Below, one piece after another: positions 42,332 through 48,998 of a stretch of 64,000 bases of DNA. The stretch comes from an uncultured Selenomonadales bacterium (GTDB lineage: Bacteria > Bacillota > Negativicutes > Selenomonadales > Selenomonadaceae): contig OMYB01000002.1 of NCBI GenBank assembly GCA_900315155.1, forward strand, positions 186,001 through 250,000. Direction: 5' to 3'. Each line of letters starts with the position of its first letter. The first letter of the stretch is position 1. Both the position numbers and the translations under genes were made by a program. The notes below the pieces were generated by a model. It saw only the letters and a program-made list of their open reading frames with translations, was not told the origin of the DNA and made no database searches.

Positions 42332-43516
42332 ATGCATCCGGAAGACTTAACGAATCCCCAGATCCCTGAAACCGAACGCCAGCGCCGTATCCGCGCGGCT
42401 GAGTGGGCTGGCTGGGCCATTTTCTTTATCGGAGGGTTTGGCACGGCCTCGTGGGCACCGCTCATCCCTGTGCTGCGCGAGAGGCTCGCCATCGATGACG
42501 GAACGCTCGGCCTGCTGCTGTTCTGCGTGGGGTGCGGCTCGCTCGTGACGCTGCCGTTCTCCGGAAAGGCCGCCGCGCTCTGGGGCTGCCGCCGCGTACT
42601 CGTGACGGCGGCCATCGGCTTTGCGCTCATCCTGTTCGGCCTGTCGCAGGTCGAAAGCCTGTGGCTGGCCGCCGTGCTCGTGCTGGCCTTCGGCGCCTGC
42701 ATGGGCAGCATCGACACCTGCATCAACATCCAGGCCGTCATCATCGAGCAGGCGGCACGGCGCCTCATCATGAGCCGCATGCAGGCATTCTGGAGCATCG
42801 GTGGTTTCACAGGTGCCGGCGTCTCAGCAATCTGGATGAAGGGGCTCGGCCTCTCGCCCACCGTCTCCACGCTCATCGCGAGCGCCACCATGCTGCTCCT
42901 GCTGCTCATGAGTTACCGCTACTACCTCCCGTATGGCGGCGACGGCAGTGGCAAGCTCTTTGCCCTGCCGCGCGGCGTCGTCATCCTGCTCGGCCTCGTC
43001 ACGCTCATCGCCTTCCTCATGGAGGGCGCGATGATGGACTGGAGCGGCGTGTTCCTCACGACGGCACGCGGCTTTGATCTCTCGCTCGCAGGCACGGCAT
43101 TTGCCGTGTTCTCAGCCGCGATGCTCGTCATGCGCTTTACGGGCGACGCGCTCATCATGCGCCTTGGCCAGCGCCGCGTCATCTACGCGGGCGCCGTGCT
43201 CGCCTTTATCGGCTTCCTCGCCATTATCTTCGCGCCGCAGCTGCCGCTCCTCTACGCAGGCTTCTTCCTCGTCGGCGTCGGCTGCGCGAACGTCGTGCCC
43301 GTCTTTTACTCTATGATGGGCAGGCAAAAAGTCATGCCCGTCAACGAGGCCGTGCCCGCCGTGAGTACGATGGGCTACCTCGGCGTACTCATGGGACCGG
43401 CGTTCATCGGCTTCATCGTGCAGGCCACGAGCATCACCTCTGCCTTCGCCTTTCTCGCCAGCCTGCTCCTCGTAGAAATCGTCCTCGCCTACATCATCTT
43501 CCGCCAGCAGAACTAA
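42332..43516 (+). CDS. MFS transporter (YbjJ-like)
   Basis: Carrier of 394 residues with 12 predicted membrane segments: WAIFFIGGFGTASWAPLIPV at the start and a second half beginning near VVILLGLVTLIAFLMEGAMM. The EGAMMDWSGVFL segment is typical of the YbjJ/FucP-like group. AAAGGAGG lies upstream at a rather long spacing. The stop overlaps the convergent dut stop by four bases. Probably controlled by the LysR gene upstream; substrate unknown. Confidence 0.9.
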   Translation: MHPEDLTNPQIPETERQRRIRAAEWAGWAIFFIGGFGTASWAPLIPVLRERLAIDDGTLGLLLFCVGCGSLVTLPFSGKAAALWGCRRVLVTAAIGFALILFGLSQVESLWLAAVLVLAFGACMGSIDTCINIQAVIIEQAARRLIMSRMQAFWSIGGFTGAGVSAIWMKGLGLSPTVSTLIASATMLLLLLMSYRYYLPYGGDGSGKLFALPRGVVILLGLVTLIAFLMEGAMMDWSGVFLTTARGFDLSLAGTAFAVFSAAMLVMRFTGDALIMRLGQRRVIYAGAVLAFIGFLAIIFAPQLPLLYAGFFLVGVGCANVVPVFYSMMGRQKVMPVNEAVPAVSTMGYLGVLMGPAFIGFIVQATSITSAFAFLASLLLVEIVLAYIIFRQQN

Positions 43517-43986
43517 AAAAGCTCCCCTGCAGATGTGCGGCCGGTTGAGCCCCAGCCCCCTCGGCGCAGAGCACCCTCGCCGGCGGTATCGCCATCTACC
43601 GTGAGGTACTTCTGAAACACAGCCTGCGCAATGCGCTCGCCCTTGGCGATCGTCACGGGCGATGTGCCGCGGTTCATGAGTGCCACGAAAATCTGCCCCT
43701 CGCTATCCGGGTTGTTGTAGTAGTCCGCGTCGATGACGCCGACACTGTTCGTGAGCACGAGGCCACGTTTCACGGCCATGCTGGAACGGATATGCACGTA
43801 AAGCACCTCATCGGGCTGCATGTACGCCTTGACGCCCGTCGGCACAAGCACGCTCGCGCCCGGCGCAATGGTGACGGCCTCCCCCGCCGCGAGATCATAC
43901 CCCGCACTCGACGCCGTCGCCCGCCGCGGCAGGCTGACGCCCCTCTGCTCCCAGCCAGTCACAAACTCAAATCCTCTTTGTCTCAT
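43513..43986 (-). CDS. dut: dUTP diphosphatase
   Basis: Trimeric dUTPase of 157 residues that removes dUTP from the nucleotide pool and makes dUMP. Motifs in order: ASSAGYDLAAGE (1), HIRSSMAVKRGL (2), SVGVIDADYYNNPDSEGQIF (3), GERIAQAVF (4), RRGGWGSTG (5). The ATG at 43986 follows GGAGG; seven further codons upstream are open without a site. It is convergent with the MFS gene. Confidence 0.95.
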   Translation of the reverse strand: MRQRGFEFVTGWEQRGVSLPRRATASSAGYDLAAGEAVTIAPGASVLVPTGVKAYMQPDEVLYVHIRSSMAVKRGLVLTNSVGVIDADYYNNPDSEGQIFVALMNRGTSPVTIAKGERIAQAVFQKYLTVDGDTAGEGALRRGGWGSTGRTSAGELF

Positions 43987-44121
43987 CTTTGACCTCCGCA
44001 ATCGCACCTTTTTGTTTTTTCTGCTTTTGATGTTATTATTGTAGCGATTTTACAAAGGAAAAACAAGAAAAGGATGGCCTGGCCTTCTGCGATAAACCGG
44101 ATAGCGATGCACGGAAATGCG

Positions 44122-44170
44122 AATGACCCCGCACCAACCGTGAGTAGATTGGTGCGGGGTCATTTTTTGT
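44122..44170. terminator. Strong hairpin terminator between dut and ttdB
   Basis: A perfect 16-bp stem, AATGACCCCGCACCAA (44122-44137) with TTGGTGCGGGGTCATT (44149-44164), 11-base loop, T-run on the plus side. It is best in plus orientation but also lies 8 bases after the ttdB stop on the minus strand. Confidence 0.85.
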
Positions 44171-44177
44171 CAGGGAA

Positions 44178-44789
44178 TCATTTGATGAATTTCACGTGCT
44201 TGCAGATTTCTTCGTAAACTTTGTCTTTACGCTCGTTGAAGATGACTTTATTCTGCTCGAAAAGGTTGTTGCCGTGCGTGTCGATGGAGACGATGAGAGG
44301 TCCAAACTCCTTGACTTTCGAGGTCCAAAGTGTCTCCGGCATGCCGAGGTCTTTCCAGTTTGCCGAGATGATTTCCTCCACGCAGGTGGCGGCGACGACG
44401 GCACAGCCGGCGGGGAATACGCAATGCAGGGCCTTGTGATCGCGGCAACCACGCATCGTGCCCTCACTCATGCCGCCTTTGCCGATGATGAGGCGGACGC
44501 CGGTCTTCGCGATAAACTCCTCCTCGAACTTCTCCATGCGCATGGAGGTCGTCGGGCCGACCGTGACCATCTCGTATTTCTCCTCGCCGAGCGGGCGGAT
44601 GATCGGACCAGCATGGAGGATAGCTCCGTCCTTGATATCGACGGGCAGGTCGCGCCCTTCCTCGATGACGCGGCGGTGGGCCACATCGCGGCAGGTCGTC
44701 AGCAGTCCCGTCAGGTAGATGACGTCGCCGACATGGATATCTTCGAGATCTTCTGCGCTGATTGGCGTCGTAAGTACTTTCTTTGCCAT
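44178..44789 (-). CDS. ttdB: L(+)-tartrate dehydratase, beta subunit
   Basis: Protein of 203 residues, colinear with E. coli Ttd[51 protein letters not shown] and [19 protein letters not shown]. With TtdA it converts L-tartrate to oxaloacetate. Class I fumarases share this fold, so fumarase activity remains possible, but the two-subunit split and the sequence favour tartrate dehydratase. Overlaps the ttdA stop by one base. Confidence 0.9.
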   Translation of the reverse strand: MAKKVLTTPISAEDLEDIHVGDVIYLTGLLTTCRDVAHRRVIEEGRDLPVDIKDGAILHAGPIIRPLGEEKYEMVTVGPTTSMRMEKFEEEFIAKTGVRLIIGKGGMSEGTMRGCRDHKALHCVFPAGCAVVAATCVEEIISANWKDLGMPETLWTSKVKEFGPLIVSIDTHGNNLFEQNKVIFNERKDKVYEEICKHVKFIK

Positions 44790-45688
44790 TAGAAGTCCAC
44801 CTCCGAATGCGAATCGATCGTGTAGTTCAGGTCTTTGTCAAAAACGATGTGTCCGCGGCGATGCGACCAGCAGCCGACGCTCACGCCGACGCCGATAACG
44901 GACGGATGGCGCGCCGAATTGATGATGTTGACGCCCATGACGGAGTTCTTGCCGCGCAGTCCCTGAGGACCGAGGCCAATCTTATTGATGCCATCCTCGA
45001 GAAGGCGTTCCATCTCAGCCGCCTTCGGGTTCGGGTTATGCGAGCCGATTGGGCGGAGCAGGGCCTCTTTCGAATGCAGCGCAGCGACCTCGACGGACGT
45101 ACCGATGCCGACGCCGACGAGCAGCGGTGGGCAGGCGTTGAGGCCGTAGCTCGTCATGCAGTCGAGCACGAACTTCGTCACGCCCTCGTAGCCCTCGCCC
45201 GGCATGAGGACCTTCGCGCGGCCCGGCAGCGAGCACCCGCCGCCGGCCATATACGTGTAGATTTCGCAGTCATCGCGGCCCGGGACAATCTTCCAGAACA
45301 GGGACGGGATACCGAGCGCTACGTTCTTGCCCGTGTTGTACTCGTCAAACGTCTCGACGGCATTGTGGCGGAGCGGCGCATCCTTCGTCGCCTGGATGAC
45401 GGCGTTGCGCAGCAGTTCCGGCAGCTCGGCCATATACGGGAAGTTCGAGCCGCATTTGATGAAGAACTGCACGGCACCCGTGTCCTGGCAGCTCGGGCGG
45501 TTCAGCTTCTGTGCGAGCTCCTGATTCTTGTCCATCGTTGCGTAGATGGCTTTTGCCAGAGGCTCTTCCTCCTGCGCAGCGAGCTCCTTGATCTTTTTCC
45601 GGACATCATCCGGCAGACGCTTGCCTGTGAAGGCAACGAATTTGGCGACGGTATCCGTCATGCGGGATACAGCTTCTTCTTTCGTCAT
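44789..45688 (-). CDS. ttdA: L(+)-tartrate dehydratase, alpha subunit (4Fe-4S)
   Basis: Protein of 299 residues matching Ttd[17 protein letters not shown] (first cluster Cys), [20 protein letters not shown] (Cys), [17 protein letters not shown], and [10 protein letters not shown] (Cys). These supply the ligands of the labile 4Fe-4S cluster. I use the ATG at 45688, nine bases after AGAGAGG; an ATG three codons earlier abuts that site. Regulated by the divergent LysR gene, with a clear operator in the gap. Confidence 0.9.
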   Translation of the reverse strand: MTKEEAVSRMTDTVAKFVAFTGKRLPDDVRKKIKELAAQEEEPLAKAIYATMDKNQELAQKLNRPSCQDTGAVQFFIKCGSNFPYMAELPELLRNAVIQATKDAPLRHNAVETFDEYNTGKNVALGIPSLFWKIVPGRDDCEIYTYMAGGGCSLPGRAKVLMPGEGYEGVTKFVLDCMTSYGLNACPPLLVGVGIGTSVEVAALHSKEALLRPIGSHNPNPKAAEMERLLEDGINKIGLGPQGLRGKNSVMGVNIINSARHPSVIGVGVSVGCWSHRRGHIVFDKDLNYTIDSHSEVDF

Positions 45689-45750
45689 GACTTCCATCCT
45701 CTCTATCGATTCCCTATAGCGCGGTTTATCTCTGCGTTCTTTCTATTGTC

Positions 45751-45804
45751 ATTGTATCGCGCTTCCTTCTATAAGTCTAATATGAATCTATCTATAATTC
45801 ATAT
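45751..45804 (-). promoter_or_regulatory. ttdAB promoter with LysR-type operator
   Basis: On the minus strand TAGACT (45774-45779), a 17-base spacer and TACAAT (45751-45756). Touching the -35 is a perfect inverted repeat ATATGAAT (45780-45787) / ATTCATAT (45797-45804) with a 9-base gap that contains a T-N11-A core. This is the expected place for a LysR activator. Confidence 0.65.
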
Positions 45805-45888
45805 AAAGAAAAACTTATCACATAAAATCCATGCCTGCGTTATACTGTAAGAAAGGATAAAAAGACAGCAACCAGAAGGAGGTTCCCT

Positions 45889-46830
45889 ATGGAATTCCGT
45901 CAGTTTCACTATATCCGCACCATCGCCCTGGAAGGCTCGATGTCCCGCGCCGCGCAGAAACTCTTTGTTTCCCAGCCTTCGCTTTCCCAGCTCGTCGCCA
46001 GCGTCGAAAAGAAGCTCGGCGCACCGCTTTTCGACCGCAGCACGAATCCGCTCCAGCCAACGGAAATCGGGAAACTTTACCTCGAAAACGCCCGGCATAT
46101 CCTCGAGCTCGATGAAGAGTTTCATCAGCACGTCGATGACATGCTGCATCTCGACCGGGGAATCGTGACCATCGGCAGTTCCCCATTCCGCAGTGCCTAT
46201 CTTCTCGCACCGTTTTTGCCGCGCTTTCAGCAGGCACACCCGCAGATCGAGCTGCGCCTGCGCGAGCATAACACGCTCCAGCTCGAGACGATGGCCCAAA
46301 ACGGTGAGGTCGATGCCGCGATCTCCCTCGATCCCATCGACCACCGCCGCTTCGAAAGCCGGCCGCTCTTCGAGGAAGAAGTCCTCGCCGTACTGCCCGC
46401 GACGCATCCTCTCACTGCTGCCTGCCGCCTGCCGGATCAGGTAACGGACCCGCTCCCCGCCATCGAGCTCGGGGAACTGGCCCACACCCCATTCATCCAG
46501 ATCAGCCCGGAGCAGAAAATGCACCAGATCATCCTCGATCTCTGCACCGAAGCCGGATTCACGCCCGATGTGCGCATGTCGACGAGTAGCATGGAAGCCG
46601 CCCTTGCCCTCGCCGGAGCGGGTCTCGGTGCCGCCCTGCTGCCCATCACGCAATGCATCGGGCGTCCGCCCGGACCAGCCCCGCATTTCGCCGCACTCCG
46701 CACGCACCCCCTGCGCCGCGTCAACATCATCTGGCGCCGCCACCGCTACCTCTCCCACGCCGCCCGCGCCTTCATCGAATCTCTCGCCACATTCTGTGCC
46801 AAGCAGGATTCCTTTTCAGGAACATATTGA
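45889..46830 (+). CDS. LysR-family regulator of ttdAB
   Basis: Protein of 313 residues: winged helix FRQFHYIRTIALEGSMSRAA and KLFVSQPSLSQLVASVEKKL, effector domain about 90-300. AAGGAGG precedes the ATG. It is divergent from ttdAB with a shared operator, so it is the likely tartrate (or related dicarboxylate) sensor; TtdR of E. coli is the analogous activator, also LysR-type. Confidence 0.9.
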   Translation: MEFRQFHYIRTIALEGSMSRAAQKLFVSQPSLSQLVASVEKKLGAPLFDRSTNPLQPTEIGKLYLENARHILELDEEFHQHVDDMLHLDRGIVTIGSSPFRSAYLLAPFLPRFQQAHPQIELRLREHNTLQLETMAQNGEVDAAISLDPIDHRRFESRPLFEEEVLAVLPATHPLTAACRLPDQVTDPLPAIELGELAHTPFIQISPEQKMHQIILDLCTEAGFTPDVRMSTSSMEAALALAGAGLGAALLPITQCIGRPPGPAPHFAALRTHPLRRVNIIWRRHRYLSHAARAFIESLATFCAKQDSFSGTY

Positions 46831-46863
46831 TGTGCCTTAATGAAAGGAACGTCACTCTTTATA

Positions 46864-46892
46864 TTGACAATGTGTGTAAATCTATTTACAAT
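46864..46892 (+). promoter_or_regulatory. Promoter and palindromic operator of dinJ-yafQ module 2
   Basis: TTGACA (46864-46869), a 17-base spacer and TACAAT (46887-46892). A dyad TGTAAA (46875-46880) / TTTACA (46885-46890) sits in the spacer and overlaps the -10, as expected for antitoxin autorepression. Confidence 0.75.
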
Positions 46893-46928
46893 GAAGACAA
46901 AGACATCGATACAAAAGGAGGAAGCATC

Positions 46929-47210
46929 ATGCCCAGTGCAAATGTCAATATCCGTATGGATTCCGACCTCAAGAATCAGTTTGAAGACTTTTGCAAGGAC
47001 GTTGGATTGACGATGACCGCCGCATTTAACGTATTTGCCAAGAAAGCAGTATCCGAACAGAGAATTCCGTTCTCCATCGGCAGAGACCTGCCGAACCAGG
47101 AAACACTCAAAGCCCTGGCTGAGGTCAAGCGGATGAAGACAGATCCGAACTACGGCAAACGCTATAAAGACGTTGATGCCATGATGAAGGAGCTGCTGTC
47201 CGATGTATGA
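46929..47210 (+). CDS. dinJ: RelB/DinJ-family antitoxin (module 2)
   Basis: Antitoxin of 93 residues with a ribbon-helix-helix start (ANVNIRMDSDLKNQFEDFC, GLTMTAAFNVFAKKAV) and a charged toxin-binding end. AAAGGAGG precedes the ATG at 46929; the open frame upstream overlaps the LysR gene and has no start site. Overlaps yafQ by eight bases. Paralogous to module 1 at 23133-23411. Confidence 0.93.
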   Translation: MPSANVNIRMDSDLKNQFEDFCKDVGLTMTAAFNVFAKKAVSEQRIPFSIGRDLPNQETLKALAEVKRMKTDPNYGKRYKDVDAMMKELLSDV

Positions 47211-47475
47211 TATCCGTCCGACCACGCGTTTTCAGAAAGACCTGAAGCGCGCAAAGAAGCGGGGATATGACATCGACCTGCTCACTGACATCATCAAGAA
47301 GCTGGCCAAAGATGAACCACTGCCAGCGAAAAACCGTGACCATGACCTATCCGGCAACTTCGCTGGCTGCCGGGAATGCCATATCACACCGGACTGGCTA
47401 CTCATTTACGAAAAGGTCGATCAAGATCTTATCCTATATCTGACCAGAACGGGAAGCCACAGCGATTTATTCTGA
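47203..47475 (+). CDS. yafQ: YafQ-family mRNA interferase toxin (module 2)
   Basis: Toxin of 90 residues with the full set of YafQ catalytic residues visible: His in RDHDL, His in ECHIT, Asp-Trp in TPDW, His and Phe in GSHSDLF. It aligns end to end with the module 1 toxin (shared KKRG, EPLP, RECH, WLLIY, RTG.HSDLF). It would cleave mRNA at the ribosome when freed from the antitoxin. Confidence 0.93.
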   Translation: MYDIRPTTRFQKDLKRAKKRGYDIDLLTDIIKKLAKDEPLPAKNRDHDLSGNFAGCRECHITPDWLLIYEKVDQDLILYLTRTGSHSDLF

Positions 47476-47496
47476 CAACAATATACGATAATTGCA

Positions 47497-47895
47497 ATGA
47501 TATTCGATCTGCCAATCGGACGTGTGGTTGGCCTTGCCCTTGGATGGCGTATGACATTTCTCTGCATCGCTGCCATCACGGGACTGGCGATTCTCTATCT
47601 GTGGCGATGCTTCCCCAAAATCGCTTCGGGAGATACTTCGTTCTCGCCAAAGGATTTGCCGGCCCTGTTCCACTCATCAATGGCACGCGGCGTATTCCTG
47701 CTTTCCCTTGCTTTCGCGACGGCGTATTTCACGCTCGGCATTGACAGTGGAACATTCCTTGGCGGCGTCACGACGTCATCCGGTTATCTCTCGCTAATCG
47801 GTCTGAGTGCTTCTGTCATCGCAGCGATTTCCGCAATTTACTGCGTGGCAGTCTATCTGCCTGCGCTGAAACGTTCGGGAAGGAAAGAAGCATGA
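47497..47895 (+). pseudogene. Truncated MFS transporter remnant
   Basis: The 132-codon frame begins inside an MFS fold: LPIGRVVGLALGWRMTFLCI is the fourth-to-fifth membrane region of AraJ/YdhP-like drug or sugar exporters. After about 45 codons it jumps to a late region (FATAYFTLGIDSGTFLGGVT, then the last two helices). The first four helices and the middle are missing. No promoter or ribosome site lies before its ATG. It lies 21 bases after the toxin gene and overlaps the Nudix start by four bases. I read it as a decayed gene whose front was lost near the toxin-antitoxin insertion. Confidence 0.7.
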
Positions 47896-48368
47896 AGAAA
47901 AAAAGTAATCTCACAACCCTCTGCTATGTAGAGAAAGATGGCAAGTACCTGATGATGCACCGCGTCAAGAAAGAGCACGATATCAATAAAGATAAATGGG
48001 TCGGCATCGGCGGTCACTTTGAGGTGGACGAATCCCCTGAGGAATGCCTGCTGCGGGAGGCATGGGAGGAGACGGGTCTCATCCTGGACGAATACCGCCT
48101 GCGCGGCGTCATCACATTCCAATCCGACCGCTGGCAGACGGAGTACATGTTCCTCTATACAGCGACCAAATTCCATGGAGAGCTACATGGCTGCAACGAA
48201 GGAACACTGGAATGGATCGACAAAAAAGCTGTCTACGACCTGCCCATCTGGGAAGGAGACAAGATCTTTTTCCAATTCATGGAAGAGGAAAGGCCATTCT
48301 TCTCCCTCAAGTTGCGGTATGAAGGAGATAACTTAATTGAAAAGGTCCTTGATGGGCAGAAATTTTGA
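47892..48368 (+). CDS. Nudix hydrolase (MutT/8-oxo-dGTP diphosphatase-like)
   Basis: Protein of 158 residues with a full Nudix box GHFEVDESPEECLLREAWEE then TGL. The start TTLCYVEKDGKYLMMHRVKK and WVGIGG resemble MutT-like 8-oxo-dGTP diphosphatases of Firmicutes. GGAAGGAAAG precedes the ATG, which overlaps the MFS remnant. Substrate is not certain. Confidence 0.92.
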   Translation: MKKKSNLTTLCYVEKDGKYLMMHRVKKEHDINKDKWVGIGGHFEVDESPEECLLREAWEETGLILDEYRLRGVITFQSDRWQTEYMFLYTATKFHGELHGCNEGTLEWIDKKAVYDLPIWEGDKIFFQFMEEERPFFSLKLRYEGDNLIEKVLDGQKF

Positions 48369-48397
48369 AATGAGGAAAAGCATGGAAGAGATTCAGC

Positions 48398-48748
48398 TCA
48401 AGGATTATGACGATACCGGAACTGCAGGAACATGTGGTGCAGTGTGAGCAGTGGGTGGTAAAACAGCATGCGAGGGCCTGCGTAGCGCATCGCCTGGCGG
48501 ATTTCCTCGCGGCGCTCCGGGGAATAGCAGTGAATCGGACAAACGCTACAGAAGGTCTTTACCGCCATGCGCGGGCAGCGTTCCAGCCGTTCCAGGGCAT
48601 AATCGAGCAGGGATTGGCAGGAGGGACAGAGCGTCCCCCGGGGAGTTGCAGCATGCTTTCCCCGGCAATAGATATGCATCATGAGTGTTACCGTCTTCTT
48701 CTCCCGTTCCCGCTTCTCTGCCGTCTTTTTATCGTCCTGCTGTACCAT
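48398..48748 (-). CDS. ygbA: YgbA-family (nitrous oxide-stimulated promoter) protein
   Basis: Cys-rich protein of 116 residues. The family pattern is clear: MMHIYCRGKH, LCPSCQSLLDYALERLERCP, CSVCPIHCYSPERREEIR and MLFYHPLLTLHHM. In E. coli ygbA belongs to the NsrR nitric-oxide regulon and helps recovery from nitrosative stress; its biochemical activity is unclear and the cysteines suggest metal binding. GGAGGTTGAAGG precedes the ATG. The upstream gap contains a candidate small RNA and a Fur-like box. Confidence 0.88.
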   Translation of the reverse strand: MVQQDDKKTAEKREREKKTVTLMMHIYCRGKHAATPRGTLCPSCQSLLDYALERLERCPRMAVKTFCSVCPIHCYSPERREEIRQAMRYAGPRMLFYHPLLTLHHMFLQFRYRHNP

Positions 48749-48825
48749 CCTTCAACCTCCAAGAAATGTTTTCTCTCCCATCCAATATATCATACCCTTT
48801 GACGATTGCCTAAGGATTATGTCAC

Positions 48826-48923
48826 AAAAAGCCCTCGCGCATGAGCAGTACGCGAGGGTTCTTTGCTGTGTATTATATTTTAGGAGAGCTTTGAGATGTG
48901 TCCTCACATCCCTTTCGAAAGCC
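48826..48923 (-). ncRNA. Candidate Fur-regulated small RNA with anti-Shine-Dalgarno segment
   Basis: The cysN-ygbA gap holds a complete small transcription unit on the minus strand. The -35 TTGATA (48953-48958), 17-base spacer and -10 TATATT (48930-48935) predict a start near 48923. The RNA would have a 5' hairpin (GATGTG 48895-48900 with CACATC 48905-48910, supported by GGCTTT/AAAGC), a single-stranded CUCUCCUAAAAUAUAAU region (48889 downward), then an intrinsic terminator (CCCTCGCG/CGCGAGGG, 48832-48858, U5). Length is about 98 bases. No open frame fits. It could instead be an attenuated leader of ygbA. Confidence 0.55.
48832..48858. terminator. Terminator after cysN / of the candidate small RNA
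   Basis: Perfect 8-bp GC-rich stem (48832-48839 with 48851-48858), 11-base loop. On the minus strand it is followed by C and five Ts (48826-48830). It would also stop cysDN transcripts before ygbA. Confidence 0.85.
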
Positions 48924-48929
48924 AAATAT

Positions 48930-48960
48930 AATATACCATATCTGCGAATGATTATCAATA
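48930..48960 (-). promoter_or_regulatory. Promoter with Fur-box-like operator
   Basis: TTGATA (48953-48958), 17 bases, TATATT (48930-48935) on the minus strand. The plus strand at 48947-48960 reads AATGATTATCAATA, 12 of 14 like the centre of the Fur consensus (AATGATAATCATTA), and it covers the -35. Binding would block initiation when iron is sufficient. Confidence 0.6.
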
Positions 48961-48998
48961 GTATTTGCGAAATTTTTTCAAGAATTTTTTTCGAGCCA

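Noticed and set aside
44178-45688. Class I fumarase as the only call for the two-subunit hydratase
   Set aside because: Sequence blocks match TtdA and TtdB closely and the divergent LysR gene resembles the ttd arrangement; fumarase activity cannot be excluded but is the weaker call.
48871-48933. TATTATATTT/AAATATAATA as inverted ends of a small mobile element
   Set aside because: The outer arms are part of a -10 region and an AU-rich single strand in the small RNA unit; no target duplication or transposase is present.
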